A stretch of 42,871 bases of DNA, taken from positions 1 to 42,871 of the forward strand of contig NZ_VORR01000037.1 of the NCBI RefSeq assembly GCF_007997085.1, given 5' to 3'. This document shows, in pieces, positions 25,238 through 35,103 of this stretch; within the stretch, counting starts at the first letter, position 1, and each line of letters starts with the position of its first letter. Source of the DNA: Polaribacter sp. IC066 (GTDB lineage Bacteria > Bacteroidota > Bacteroidia > Flavobacteriales > Flavobacteriaceae). The notes under the pieces were generated by a model. It was not told where the DNA came from, searched no databases, and was given only the letters and a program-made list of their open reading frames with translations. A program made the position numbers and the translations under genes.

Positions 25238-26050
25238 ATGAAAACACTCCAAATAAAAACGGCACAAAATGTAAATATAAAATTTACAGCTGCCAGCGTA
25301 TTTCAAAGACTCTTGGCATTTATTGTAGACAATGTTGTAAAGTTCTCATATTTCTATTTTGCTAATAAATTATTCGGATTTACCATTTTAGATGACACGA
25401 TAAACGGTGATGGTTGGACGATAAAAGCGATGGAAGTGTTGTTCTTTTTACCAATTACTTTTTATTCTTTATATTCAGAACTATTAATGAACGGACAAAC
25501 TTTAGGTAAGAAGTTGCTGAACATAAAAGTGATTAATATTGATGGATTTAAACCGGCAACAACAGATTATATAATTCGATGGTTTTTAAGAATTGTAGAC
25601 TTTAATTTATTTCTATTGCTTTTTGTGTATGTAGCTTCTTTGGGTTTAGCAGAACAGTATAGTTTATTGGTGTTACTTTTTATAGTTGGTAAGTTGGTCG
25701 GTTTCTTTTTGATTTTATTTACGGATAAAAGTCAACGTTTTGGAGATATAATTGCCAATACAATTGTAATCAATTTAAAGGATGAAGTAATGTTTTCTCA
25801 AACAATTTTAGAAGAGATAAACGATAATTACATTCCGACTTACGCAAACGTAATTAAATTGTCTGATAATGATGCACGAATTATTAAAGAGACTTTTAAA
25901 ACTGCTGTTCAATTAAACGACTACAAGACATTAATTAAATTACGTTCTAAAATTTTGGAAGTTACAGAGATTAAATCTGTGAATGCTACTGATAAAGAAT
26001 TTATTGATACGGTTTTAAAGGATTATAATTTTTATACTCAAAATATGTAG
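25238..26050 (+). CDS. RDD family membrane protein
   Basis: 270 residues. The RDD domain covers residues 18-185: FTAASVFQRLLAFIVDNVVK (with the R and D of the signature), NGQTLGKKLLNIKVINIDGF, and TDKSQRFGDIIANTIVI, spread over three or four membrane helices. A soluble, helical C-terminal tail of ~80 residues follows (FKTAVQLNDYKTLIKLRSKI). It is the divergent partner of the SpoIIM operon, a conserved arrangement in Bacteroidetes. RDD proteins have been linked to ion transport, unproven here. Confidence 0.86.
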   Translation: MKTLQIKTAQNVNIKFTAASVFQRLLAFIVDNVVKFSYFYFANKLFGFTILDDTINGDGWTIKAMEVLFFLPITFYSLYSELLMNGQTLGKKLLNIKVINIDGFKPATTDYIIRWFLRIVDFNLFLLLFVYVASLGLAEQYSLLVLLFIVGKLVGFFLILFTDKSQRFGDIIANTIVINLKDEVMFSQTILEEINDNYIPTYANVIKLSDNDARIIKETFKTAVQLNDYKTLIKLRSKILEVTEIKSVNATDKEFIDTVLKDYNFYTQNM

Positions 26051-26063
26051 GGTGCAGGTTTTG

Positions 26064-26095
<32 letters not shown>

Positions 26096-26120
26096 TACAA
26101 ATTCACTCCGTAAATTAGAT

Positions 26121-26636
26121 AGCTATAATTCTCTATTATGTTAAATATCCCAGAAAGCTCTGAAAGCTCAATAAACATTAGTTTGGGGGTGTTTTACAAT
26201 TCGGCATTAAGTGTAAATTAAACTTATTTACAATCTCATATTTGGTATTATTCAAACTAATTTTTTAAATACGCTATTACAAGAAAATTTTAGAGTTACA
26301 AGATTGTAGCTATAATTCGAAATGGCGCATGTCCCGATTTTTTGCGGGATGAAAATGCCGCTCGCAAACGCCTGCCTGCCGGACAGGCAGGCTCAATTGC
26401 TTTTTAAAAATTAGTATGCTTTGCAGTAATTTTTTTAAACACAATTATCCCGCGCTTGCAACCGCCAAAAAAAAGCTAACCTTTTGAGTTCTTCAAAATT
26501 TGTAAAATTCAATTAAAATATTGCTGTAATTTTTTTCTAATAACATTTTTGTCAACTTTCCACAAGAGTATAAAATTTAAGAAAAATAAATTTCTATACA
26601 CTTGTTCTATTTGGAAATTAGAATTAAACTTTTTTT
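26121..26636 (+). repeat. Dispersed direct repeat R1, copy 1
   Basis: Begins AGCTATAATTCTCTATT. It contains the block GTCCCGATTTTTTGCGGGAT, then a CCTGCCTG/CAGGCAGG hairpin at 26371-26391, then CTCAATTGCTTTTTAAAAAT. It ends near AAATTTCTATACACTTGTTC. The same ordered blocks recur, same strand, at 31009 and 35104. Confidence 0.85.
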
Positions 26637-26784
26637 TAAGATGTTAATTTTATTATGTTAAATACAAAACAATTCAGAGAGTTAATCAAATCTAGAATTA
26701 AGCTATTTTAAAAATTTATCCACTGGATTAATTCTTTAAAATAATATGTTAAATAAGTTATCAAAATTGTTTCTATTAAACTTT

Positions 26785-26885
26785 CATTCTTTTCTTTTTT
26801 TCCTTGATGAAAAAAGAAACAAAAAAATCAAGACTCACATATAATTTTGGAAACAATTACGGTTCGTTTCTCTATATTTTAGGAT
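26785..26885 (+). repeat. Dispersed direct repeat R3, copy 1
   Basis: TTTCTTTTTTTCCTTGATG, then GAAACAAAAAAATCAAGACT, then TTTTGGAAACAATTACGG, TTCGTTTCTC and TATTTTAGG. Recurs at 35640-35812, again behind R1. Confidence 0.75.
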
Positions 26886-27149
26886 AGATTTGAACTTATT
26901 AATATTATTTTTAGAAGTGTTTTATAATTTGAAAACTTAAGAATATGTATTGCTAGTTCCCTAAAATATTACGTTCCTCTCTCCTATTGTTTTACCAAAA
27001 TTATATTTAGGTCATTAAAATTATTTAATGTGCACAAAAAGGTTTTTTTATATGTATATCTATAGTCATATAAACTTAAAAATTAATTTTTTTATTTTAA
27101 CCTTAATATTCATATCTTTCTTTTAATTTTGTCGTATATTGAAATAATA

Positions 27150-28166
27150 ATGGGACAAATTGATTACATAAAGGAAATAGCACGATATGGTTTAGAAAAC
27201 AATCGTGAAAACTTGCTAAAGTCTTTGAATGAATTCATAGAATTCTACAAAGACAGTAAGAAAATTAATCTTGCCCTTCAACTTCAGTCTCTTGTAAAAG
27301 AATCAAACCGAAATGCGGGAAACTTAACAAAAGTTGGTTCTGATAATTATTTCAATCAACAGAACGAAAGAGAAGTAAATGATCTTTTTATAGATAAACT
27401 AAAGTCCGATTATAGATTAGGAAATTTAGTTATAGATCCAGAAGTTAAGAATGAACTGATTTATTTTATTAAAGAGAATAATTCTATTGAACTTTTACAG
27501 AAGTTTGATTTGCCTGTTTCTAATAAATTGTTATTACATGGCCCTTCTGGTTGCGGAAAAACTTTAGCCTCATATGTTATTGCTGGTGAATTAGATAAAC
27601 CTATGTATGTTGTTAATTTAGGAGCAATAGTGTCTTCAAAACTTGGAGAAACTAGTAAAAACCTTACGAAGGTATTTAGGAAAGCAGCTTTAGAAGATAG
27701 TATTATTTTTATTGATGAATTTGATTCTTTAGGTAAAATAAGAGATTACAATCAAGATCATGGAGAGATGAAACGAGTTGTGAATACTATTTTGCAACTT
27801 TTTGATTATCTTCCTCAATCTTCAATGGTTATTGCCGCAACCAATCAAGAGAGTATGATTGATGAGGCTTTACTTAGACGATTTGATGTGAATTTAGAGT
27901 TTTCATTACCGAATAAACTACAAATTGAAGAATTGATACAATTAACACTAAAAAAAGGAAATTTTACTATTCAATCTAAAACTGCTTTAAATAAAATCAT
28001 AAAGCAATGTGAAAAATTAAGCTATTATAGTATTCAAAAAACTTTAATTAATGCTATTAAACGTACTTTATTTAAACAACTAGACAATAAAAAACTAATC
28101 ACCAAAATAGATATTTCTGTTTGGTCTGAATTAATTGAACTTGAGAAAAAAGCATTAAAAAAATAG
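27150..28166 (+). CDS. ietA: AAA ATPase of an IetAS-type system (IetA-like)
   Basis: 338 residues. A helical N-terminal region (1-~120, MGQIDYIKEIARYGLENNRE) precedes one AAA domain: Walker A GPSGCGKT (131-138), Walker B IIFIDEFDSL with D189-E190, sensor VIAATNQ, and arginine-finger region EALLRRFD. A small ATPase of this type paired with a ~800-residue subtilisin-like protease is the IetAS system, first described as a plasmid toxin-antitoxin pair and later listed among antiphage defence systems; the ATPase is regarded as the antitoxin or regulator. The frame runs upstream to a TTG at 27129, but the ATG at 27150 is preferred. Unusually, the gene is convergent with its protease partner, ending 6 bp from it. 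Confidence 0.72.
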   Translation: MGQIDYIKEIARYGLENNRENLLKSLNEFIEFYKDSKKINLALQLQSLVKESNRNAGNLTKVGSDNYFNQQNEREVNDLFIDKLKSDYRLGNLVIDPEVKNELIYFIKENNSIELLQKFDLPVSNKLLLHGPSGCGKTLASYVIAGELDKPMYVVNLGAIVSSKLGETSKNLTKVFRKAALEDSIIFIDEFDSLGKIRDYNQDHGEMKRVVNTILQLFDYLPQSSMVIAATNQESMIDEALLRRFDVNLEFSLPNKLQIEELIQLTLKKGNFTIQSKTALNKIIKQCEKLSYYSIQKTLINAIKRTLFKQLDNKKLITKIDISVWSELIELEKKALKK

Positions 28167-28172
28167 TAAGAC

Positions 28173-30584
28173 TTACACTTCTAAATCTAAATCTACACCT
28201 GTATCAAGTTCACTTATAATAGTTAAATTGTTGATTTCAAGCATTTCATTGTATAAATTATTTTCTGTAATATTTTTCAATTCTTCTTTAATATTTATTA
28301 CTAAAGAAAATGCATTTTGATTACTTTCTAAATATTGTTTTAAACTTTCGTCAATATTATCTTTTGATAAACAACGAATAGCTATAGCTATTTCTCCGTT
28401 TAAAGAAACAATATCATTAGGTTGGAGTTTATACTCTTTACTTTGGACATTTGAAAAAAGAATATTTTCCTTACCAAAATGATCTTCACTCCAAGAAAAC
28501 GAGTTTTTTGCGACTGTTTCACTTCCTTTATTGGTTGCTATTTCATCTATTGGTAAATTTTTCATTAAATTAAAAGACATATGTAGTGGTAAATATCCTA
28601 GATGGTTTCCTTTATCTGGATATGAACTATATGCAATTGATATTTGAAATATCAATTTATTTCCTGAACTTATAAGATATTCTGGCAAGAAAATTGGAAT
28701 AGAAATAATTTCATGCGTTTTAATTTTGTCCTCAATCACCATCGTAATTGATTTATTATCAGAGAGTAATGCCTTGTTTCGATCTGGTATACCATATCCT
28801 GTAAGCTTTCTCAATAACTCTTCTTTATTCTTAAAAAGTGGTAATTCTTTAGCTTTATAATAGTTAGCACTATTTATTAATAAAGCCTTGATTGATTGAA
28901 CCTCTAGATTAGGATATAATCCTTCTATTTCTGCTGCCATAGATGTAATCAAAGGAGTAGAAAGACTTGTTCCTGAAGTTCTTCTAAAATAGTTATCTAC
29001 TGGACTTGCAAGAACCTCAATCCCAGATTGCTCTGTTAAAACATCTCCTCCATCAAACACTAAATCAGGCTTATTTAAATTCTTATTCTTTTGATTTCTA
29101 TTAAAATTTGTTGTGTTTAACTTTTGTTCATAATCGTAGTGAAACTTACGAGAATAATATGCAGGATAAATATTAGCAGGTGTAATATCTGAATTATCAC
29201 CACTTTCTAAATTACCTGCTAACGCTCCAATCGATATATTATTTAGTGATTCAGAAGGAATACTAATATTTGTGTTTTCACAATTATGTACAAGTGAAGT
29301 CTTATTTAACTTATAGTAGAAATCAGGATAATTATGATCACTATGTGGATCTAAAATCAATAAATCTTCTAACGAATCTGCATCAAAATTTCCAACCGAA
29401 ATAAAAATTAAAATACCAAGTTGATGTGATAGAAAATCAAGTTCATAAGCAAACTCTGAGAATGTCTCATTGTATTTTTTTGGATGAAAAACTAAAGACA
29501 TATTAAAAATACGAATTCCTTTATTTTTATTAGCAGTTCTTATGGCTTTAATTAACATTGGAAAGTTAATACCTCCATTTCCATGATGTAGTACCTTTAT
29601 AGGTAAAACTTTACACTTAGCTTTATAAGTTTTTTTTACCGAAGCAGAAAAATCTTGTCCAAATATTGCTAAACCTGCTACTAAGGTTCCATGACCGGAA
29701 TGATCGGCATCAGTTTCTCCTGTTATATTTATTCCATCATCAACAATTAAATTATTAAAAGGCTCAATCGTATTTATACCAGTATCAATAATCCCAACGG
29801 TAGTGAGGTTCTCTGGAATTAACACATCAAAACCATAATTCATTCTAAGCGTTCCTAACATCCCAGGTCTAACATTTATTGCTCTAGTGCTAGTTATGCT
29901 TTGTATAATATCAAAATTATGTTCAAGACTAAGTAGAATGTCACTACTGACACTTTCTATATAAAAAAGGTCATCACTGACGTTAGGTGAAAAAGATAAA
30001 TTGACTTCATTTAAGAACTGCTTTAATCTTCTTTTTTGAAGGTTAGAAATTTCAATTGATGCTGATTGAATAAAAGAAAGGATAATGGCTTCTTTTTCAT
30101 TAGTTTTAGACCTCTTATCAATAAAACGAAACTTATAGATAGTAGCAATTATGTTAAAATCTTCATTAGAATATGGAACGTCCTCAACTTGACTTATTAT
30201 GAACTCAATATCAGACTTAAAAGCATCAAATAATTTTTTGTCAACCACTTCGAGAACGACCGTGCGATTAAAGTCTTTATAAGAAATTGGAAATAACCCA
30301 TATTTTTGAAAGAATTTATTTTTTAAATCTTTACCGAAAATTGGAAAGAATCTAATCTCAATTAGATCAATATAACTGGGGAATTCGATAGTTCTGTTTT
30401 TGTATCTATTTTCATAACTTTGGGTAAAAGCTATATAATAATTTTTGAGATTAGTTACTTGAAATTCTTTAATTTTCGGTTCTTCTACCTCATGTTCAGG
30501 TTCTTTTTGAGAAAACCCTCTTTTACGATTAAAGCTATTTTGTTGATTTTTTTTGTTATTGAGATATAGGTGTTTGTTTTTCAT
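28173..30584 (-). CDS. ietS: S8 subtilisin-like serine protease of an IetAS-type system (IetS-like)
   Basis: 803 residues, no signal peptide, so intracellular. The N-terminal ~250 residues have no recognised domain and start Lys/Asn/Gln-rich. The S8 catalytic triad is intact: D267 (VGIIDTGI), H298 (HSGHGTLVAGLA) and S540 (SGTSLSTPLITSMAAE), with the oxyanion Asn in FISVGNFDADS. A C-terminal ~200-residue beta-rich region follows. Size, architecture and the adjacent AAA ATPase match IetS, the proposed toxin or effector. The ATG is at 30584. In known systems the two genes are codirectional; here they face each other with a 6-bp gap, which leaves no room for a terminator. Both flanks are repeat modules (R1/R3 left, R2/R1 right). 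Confidence 0.74.
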   Translation of the reverse strand: MKNKHLYLNNKKNQQNSFNRKRGFSQKEPEHEVEEPKIKEFQVTNLKNYYIAFTQSYENRYKNRTIEFPSYIDLIEIRFFPIFGKDLKNKFFQKYGLFPISYKDFNRTVVLEVVDKKLFDAFKSDIEFIISQVEDVPYSNEDFNIIATIYKFRFIDKRSKTNEKEAIILSFIQSASIEISNLQKRRLKQFLNEVNLSFSPNVSDDLFYIESVSSDILLSLEHNFDIIQSITSTRAINVRPGMLGTLRMNYGFDVLIPENLTTVGIIDTGINTIEPFNNLIVDDGINITGETDADHSGHGTLVAGLAIFGQDFSASVKKTYKAKCKVLPIKVLHHGNGGINFPMLIKAIRTANKNKGIRIFNMSLVFHPKKYNETFSEFAYELDFLSHQLGILIFISVGNFDADSLEDLLILDPHSDHNYPDFYYKLNKTSLVHNCENTNISIPSESLNNISIGALAGNLESGDNSDITPANIYPAYYSRKFHYDYEQKLNTTNFNRNQKNKNLNKPDLVFDGGDVLTEQSGIEVLASPVDNYFRRTSGTSLSTPLITSMAAEIEGLYPNLEVQSIKALLINSANYYKAKELPLFKNKEELLRKLTGYGIPDRNKALLSDNKSITMVIEDKIKTHEIISIPIFLPEYLISSGNKLIFQISIAYSSYPDKGNHLGYLPLHMSFNLMKNLPIDEIATNKGSETVAKNSFSWSEDHFGKENILFSNVQSKEYKLQPNDIVSLNGEIAIAIRCLSKDNIDESLKQYLESNQNAFSLVINIKEELKNITENNLYNEMLEINNLTIISELDTGVDLDLEV

Positions 30585-30747
30585 TTTCTAAAAAATTATT
30601 GAGTTAATGAACACCCAGTAGTTTAAAGTTAGTAGTAGCAATTTATTTAAATAAAATAGTATTAATAGATAAAAGTTAAATATAATAAACTTTAATAGAA
30701 ATTATTTAAAGAATACAGTAAATATTAAAACATGATATTCTTTTTAA

Positions 30748-30934
30748 CCATTCCATACACATTTCACTACTCTCCTATCGTTGTTTCGTAAAAAGCGTAT
30801 TCCATTACATTCTTTAAGAAAGATTTGAGAAAGAAAAAAATAAAGAAAAATTGAGAAGTAAAAGCTTTTTACCAAAGCAAAGCAATCCCGCAATAAAAAT
30901 GCGGGACAGGCGCCACGCAGAGCATTATAATACC
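30748..30934 (+). repeat. Dispersed direct repeat R2, copy 1
   Basis: CCATTCCATACACATTTC, then ACTCTCCTATCGTTG, GCGTATTCCATTACATT, AAAAGCTTTTTACCAAAGCA, AATCCCGCAATAAAAATGCG and GGCGCCACGCAGAGCATTAT. Recurs at 34845 and, more diverged, at 39402. Confidence 0.8.
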
Positions 30935-31008
30935 TTTTTAATTAGGGATTATCCTGTAGATGATTCATAATTAAAAGCTTTTTATGGAATATAGAAAAAT
31001 CAAATTAT

Positions 31009-31424
31009 AGCTATAATTCTCTATTTTCTTAAATATCCCAGTTCGTTTAGGGGCGTTTTACGATTCGTCAACAAGTGTAAATTAAACTTATTTACAATCT
31101 CATATCTAGAAGTATTCAAACTAATTTTTAAATGCGCTATTATAAAAAACATCTAGAATTGCAAGTTTGTAACTCTAATTCGAAATGACTCCTATCCCGA
31201 TTTTTTGCGGGATAAAATTTCCGCTCACAAACGCCTGCCTGCCGGACAGGCAGGCTCAATTGCTTTTTAAAAATTAGTATGCTATCGCAATAATTCTTTT
31301 AAACACAATTTACCAGCGCTTGCCTATAGTTTATCTTGAGCGCAGCCGAAGAACCTAAAAAGCTAACTTTTAGAATTCTTCAAGATTTGTAGTTTCAATA
31401 AAAATCTTGCGGTTATCTCACTTT
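31009..31424 (+). repeat. Dispersed direct repeat R1, copy 2
   Basis: Same block order as copy 1, with the CCTGCCTG/CAGGCAGG hairpin at 31234-31254. It diverges from copies 1 and 3 beyond about 31424. Confidence 0.85.
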
Positions 31425-31671
31425 ATTATTTATAAAAATAGTTTTGTTTGATTGAGATAAGTCTTTAGATGAAATTAAATAAACAACCTTTTATGGTATC
31501 AATTATGTTCTAGGAAAAACAATTATTTCACGCTCTCTAAATTATTCAGATCATGTAAAATACTTTTGTTTAATGATTGATTGTAAATTTTAAACATTTT
31601 GTATATTTACCTAAAATTAATCGATATATATCTTTTTTAAAAGATACTGTTAGGTTTAGATTATTCTAAAA

Positions 31672-31815
31672 AAAATCACAAAAGACAAGTTACACGACGA
31701 ATATCAAAAGTTAACCAAAGAGGCACAAAATCTTTTTTCAACGAATAGAAAGTTAATGGATTAGAAGGTTTATCAAGCTGAAGAAATTATGAAACAATTA
31801 GAGAAGCTAACATAA
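31672..31815 (+). pseudogene. Relic of an unidentified small gene
   Basis: One frame reads KITKDKLHDEYQKLTKEAQN, then LFSTNRKLMD, an in-frame TAG at 31762-31764, then KVYQAEEIMKQLEKLT and a TAA. The helical protein-like composition continues on both sides of the stop, and no start codon remains. It ends 1 bp before the ATG of the next relic, as in a compact operon. Family not recognised. Confidence 0.45.
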
Positions 31816-31816
31816 A

Positions 31817-31879
31817 ATGACTGAAGATAAGAAACCCGATACTGTGGTTTATCATACAGAGACTCAAAATTTAGTTTAA
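31817..31879 (+). pseudogene. N-terminal relic, probably DUF2452
   Basis: The frame gives MTEDKKPDTVVYHTETQN, then two residues and a stop. The KPD.VVY..ET segment resembles the start of DUF2452 proteins (about 150-200 residues), often near photolyase genes in Flavobacteriia. Only ~20 residues survive. Assignment tentative. Confidence 0.35.
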
Positions 31880-31895
31880 TATTCCCAAAAAAAAA

Positions 31896-32068
31896 GTTAT
31901 TCAGCTACTGCGTGGCAAACTTAAGGAGTCTAGTTTTAAACGTTGGACAAAATTTGCGCATCGTGGTATAAGTACAAAATATTTTAAAAAAGAGGTAAAG
32001 ATATAACTTGTTTTAAATGCACAAGGTAGCGCGCAATTTCCGACAATAAAATTAGCAAACGTTCATAG
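31896..32068 (+). pseudogene. TIGR03643-family protein relic
   Basis: The first frame gives VIQLLRGKLKESSFKRWTKF, then AHRGISTKYFKKEVKI. After a one-base frameshift near 32000-32005 it continues TCFKCTR, stop (TAG, apparently from CAG), RAISDNKISKRS and a TAG. The C-terminal RFKC.RQR.IS.NKISKR pattern is typical of TIGR03643 proteins, small proteins found next to photolyase genes. The N-terminal ~30 residues are missing. Confidence 0.6.
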
Positions 32069-32200
32069 AAAATGATAGAAAAACGTATTTACCTTTAAAA
32101 TAACAACTTAAATTCAAGTAATAATGAAGTGAAAGGAGCTATTTTCTGTAAAAGACTACTCCCTTTTTTTTGTTTGAAAAAACTGTAAAAAATTGCATTT

Positions 32201-33661
32201 TTGAATATAAAACCCATAAATATAGTTTGGTTAAAACGAGATCTTAGGTTACAAGATCACGAACCTCTGCATAAAGCAGAACAAAAGGGTATTCCCTATC
32301 TTATAATTTATTGTTTTGAACCTAGTATTATTGAATATCCAGATACTAGCCCCAGACATTTACAGTTTGTATACCATTCCCTAAAATCACTGAACAAGCG
32401 TTTAGAAAACTATAATCGTAATGTGGATGTGTTTTATGGAGAAGCGATTGATATTTTTAATTTTCTTAATAAACAGTACAGTATTCAGCAACTTTTTAGT
32501 TATCAAGAAAGTGGTTTAAAAAAAACTTGGCAACGTGATAAAAAAATCAACGAATTTTGTATTAAAAACAATATTCATTGGGAAGAAAGCCAACGTGATG
32601 GGATTATAAGAGGTCTTAAAAATAGAGATACTTGGAACAAGAGATGGCATGCTACAATGCACATACCGATTCTAAAAAACAACTATTCAGTTTCACAACT
32701 TAATAAATTAGAACATTCATATATAGTACCTCAAAAATTAGTTTCAAAGCTAGAAAACTATCCAAAACACTATCAACCTGCCAGCGAAGAAAACGCCTGG
32801 CGTTACCTTACATCTTTCACTCAAAAAAGAGGATTTAATTACCATAGACATATCTCTAAACCTACGGAAAGTAGAATTGCTTGTAGTCGATTATCGCCTT
32901 ATTTCGCTTGGGGAAATATAAGTATCAAACAAGTCTTTCATTTTGTTGGCAAGCATCCTAATGGAACAGCAAATAATCGTGCCTTTTCTGGAATGCTAAC
33001 GCGTTTGCATTGGCATTGTCATTTTATACAAAAATTTGAAGTAGAATGTACGTATGAAACACTTTGTGTAAACAAGGGTTATGAATTATTAGAACACAAA
33101 AAGAACGAGTTGTTTATTAAAGCTTGGAAAACAGGCCAAACAGGATATCCGCTTATCGATGCGTGTATGCGTGCTGTAGAACAAACAGGGTGGATTAATT
33201 TTAGAATGCGCGCAATGGTTGTTTCTTTTTTAACCTTAAATTTAGATCAAGATTGGAGAGATGGTGTATATCATTTAGCGTGTCAATTTTTAGATTATGA
33301 ACCAGGTATTCATTATCCTCAATTTCAAATGCAAGCAGGAACGACTGGTATTAACACCGTGCGCCTTTATAATCCTGTAAAAAATTCAGAGGAACACGAC
33401 CCACAAGGTATATTCATTAAAAAATGGGTTCCTGAACTAGAAAATGTTCCAGAAGCATATATACATGAACCTTGGACAATGAGCCTTATGGAGCAGGCCT
33501 TTTGCGGTGTAGCCATTGGTGTCGATTATCCTTTGCCAATAGTAGATCTTAAAACGAGTGCTAAATTAGCAAGAGATAAAATTTGGGGACATAAAAAACA
33601 TCCAGCAGTTAACGCTGAAAAATACAGAATTTTAACAACACACGTAAATAAAAGACGATGA
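32201..33661 (+). CDS. Cryptochrome/photolyase family protein (class I photolyase)
   Basis: 486 residues, full length. The N-terminal antenna-binding Rossmann domain ([18 protein letters not shown]) and C-terminal FAD domain are intact: [15 protein letters not shown], then [56 protein letters not shown]. Class I enzymes repair UV-induced pyrimidine dimers using blue light; a pure photoreceptor role cannot be excluded. The only plausible start is TTG at 32201 (first in-frame ATG is ~150 residues in), so initiation may be weak or the original start lost. The neighbours that usually accompany it are all relics here, making it the only intact gene of the locus. Confidence 0.82.
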   Translation: MNIKPINIVWLKRDLRLQDHEPLHKAEQKGIPYLIIYCFEPSIIEYPDTSPRHLQFVYHSLKSLNKRLENYNRNVDVFYGEAIDIFNFLNKQYSIQQLFSYQESGLKKTWQRDKKINEFCIKNNIHWEESQRDGIIRGLKNRDTWNKRWHATMHIPILKNNYSVSQLNKLEHSYIVPQKLVSKLENYPKHYQPASEENAWRYLTSFTQKRGFNYHRHISKPTESRIACSRLSPYFAWGNISIKQVFHFVGKHPNGTANNRAFSGMLTRLHWHCHFIQKFEVECTYETLCVNKGYELLEHKKNELFIKAWKTGQTGYPLIDACMRAVEQTGWINFRMRAMVVSFLTLNLDQDWRDGVYHLACQFLDYEPGIHYPQFQMQAGTTGINTVRLYNPVKNSEEHDPQGIFIKKWVPELENVPEAYIHEPWTMSLMEQAFCGVAIGVDYPLPIVDLKTSAKLARDKIWGHKKHPAVNAEKYRILTTHVNKRR

Positions 33662-33697
33662 AGAAAGCTCTTTTACAATAAAAAATAGGTATAGTTT

Positions 33698-33779
33698 ATG
33701 AAAGAACTTTTACCTGGCGTAAAAATTGAAAAAGAATTGAAAAGACGTAAAATATTGCAGTGAACGTTGTAGAAGAAAT
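33698..33779 (+). pseudogene. DUF2256 relic fused to photolyase-related relic
   Basis: An ATG at 33698 (MKE) is followed, in another frame at 33709, by FTWRK, and then in the frame of 33741 by KDVKYCSERCRRN. This is the DUF2256 pattern FTWRKKW...W..VKYCSERCRRN. The N-terminal CxxC part is deleted, there is one frameshift in an A-rich run, and a TGA stands where Trp is expected (33738-33740). DUF2256 genes often sit beside photolyase genes. Confidence 0.65.
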
Positions 33780-34787
33780 ATTCTTATCGAATCCGACAGA
33801 AAACCAACTAGAGGTAGATGGACTTTTGATACTGAAAACAGAAAAAAATATCCAGCAAAAAAGATACCACCTACGATTCAGTTTCCAGACGTAGATTCAT
33901 TTTTTAAAGAAGCATTAAACTATGTAAACAAGAACTTCTCAAATAATATAGGGAAACTTTCAGAAAATTCTTTATACCCAACAAATTTTGAAACCAGCAG
34001 ACAATGGTTTCAACAATTTTTAGAACAACGCTTCTTAGAGTTTGGTACTTATGAAGATGCTATTGTTGCAGAGAATTCTATACTAAATCATCGTGTTTTA
34101 ACACCGATGCTAAACGTAGGTTTAATTACTCCAAAAAATATTGTTGAGCAAAGCATTATTTTCGCGAAAACTAATAATATTCCTATCAATTCATTGGAAG
34201 GTTTTGTTCGTCAAATAATAGGCTGGCGAGAATTTATGCATGGTATTTATGAAAGTCGAGGAAGTGATGAACGTACACGTAATTTTTGGGGATTTACTAA
34301 AAAAATTCCTAAATCTTTTTATGACGGAACAACAGGGATTTACCCAATAGATGAAACCATTAAAAAAACACTAGAAACAGGATACTGTAATCACATAGAA
34401 CGTTTAATGGTTTTAGGCAACTTTATGATGCTTTGCGAATTTGATTCAGACGAAGTTTACCGCTGGTTTATGGAACTCTTTATAGATAGTTACGATTGGG
34501 TTATGGTACCAAATGTATATGGAATTAGCCTGTTTGCTGATGGTGGATTAATGGCTACAAAGCCATATATAAGCGGTAGTAACTAATTAATGAAAATGAG
34601 TAATTATAAAAAAGGTGAATGGCAAGCAGTTTGGGATGGTCTTTTCTGGCGATTTATGGATACGCATCGCATTTTCTTCAAGAAAAACCCTAGGTTAAGA
34701 ATATTGGTTTCTATATTTGATAAAATGCCACAAGAAAAAAGACAACAGCATATTAAAAATGCAGAAGATGATTTAGTTAAACTGTAA
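33780..34787 (+). pseudogene. Deoxyribodipyrimidine photolyase-related protein (DPRP), truncated with internal stop
   Basis: The frame is open from 33741 without a start codon: ILIESDRKPTRGRWTFDTEN begins mid-protein, and VRQIIGWREFMHGIYE, then LFIDSYDWVMVPNVYGISLF, are hallmarks of the DPRP/PhrB-like family (normally ~500 residues). Roughly the first 150 residues are missing, replaced in frame by the DUF2256 end. A TAA at 34584-34586 interrupts KPYISGSN, and the same frame resumes KMSNYKKGEWQAVWDGLFWR to the natural end at 34787; family members have Tyr at the stop position. Cysteines that bind the Fe-S cluster in PhrB are Ala/Ser here. ATGs at 34107 and 34590 could start fragments, but function is very unlikely. 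Confidence 0.8.
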
Positions 34788-34844
34788 TAATTATCATTGT
34801 TTCCTTTTTTTATTATAGTACAGAGTTTTGATTAATATATAGAA

Positions 34845-35052
34845 TACCATTAGATAGACATTGCCACTACTCTCCTATCCCTTTGATAAACTCAGGACAG
34901 GCTAGTTTCGGGCAAAGCGTATTCCATTACATTTTTTTAAGAAATTTTTAGTAAAAAAATAATGAAAATTTGAGAAGTAAAAGCTTTTTACCAAAGCAAA
35001 ATAATCCCGCAATAAAAATGCGGGACTGGCGCCATGCAGTGCATTATAGTGC
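34845..35052 (+). repeat. Dispersed direct repeat R2, copy 2
   Basis: Matches copy 1 (ACTCTCCTATC, GCGTATTCCATTACATT, AAAAGCTTTTTACCAAAGCA, TGGCGCCATGCAGTGCATTA) with a ~30-bp insertion after CTCTCCTATC. Confidence 0.8.
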
Positions 35053-35103
35053 AGCGTATAGTAATCTTTGTTTAGCCGCATTTTAAACTATTTACATAAT
35101 ATC

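Larger units (their letters stand above)
30585..32200. other. 1.6-kb spacer with repeats and photolyase-operon relics
   Basis: No intact gene. It contains R2 copy 1 (30748-30934), R1 copy 2 (31009-31424), and three gene relics (31672-32068) described separately. The rest is AT-rich without open frames. Confidence 0.65.

Noticed and set aside
34107..34586. Separate 159-residue photolyase-like gene
   Set aside because: The frame is open and family-like far upstream of the ATG and continues after the TAA, so it is a middle piece of one pseudogene.
34590..34787. Separate 65-residue gene
   Set aside because: Same frame as the preceding piece and matches the C-terminus of the same DPRP family; it is the tail of the broken gene.
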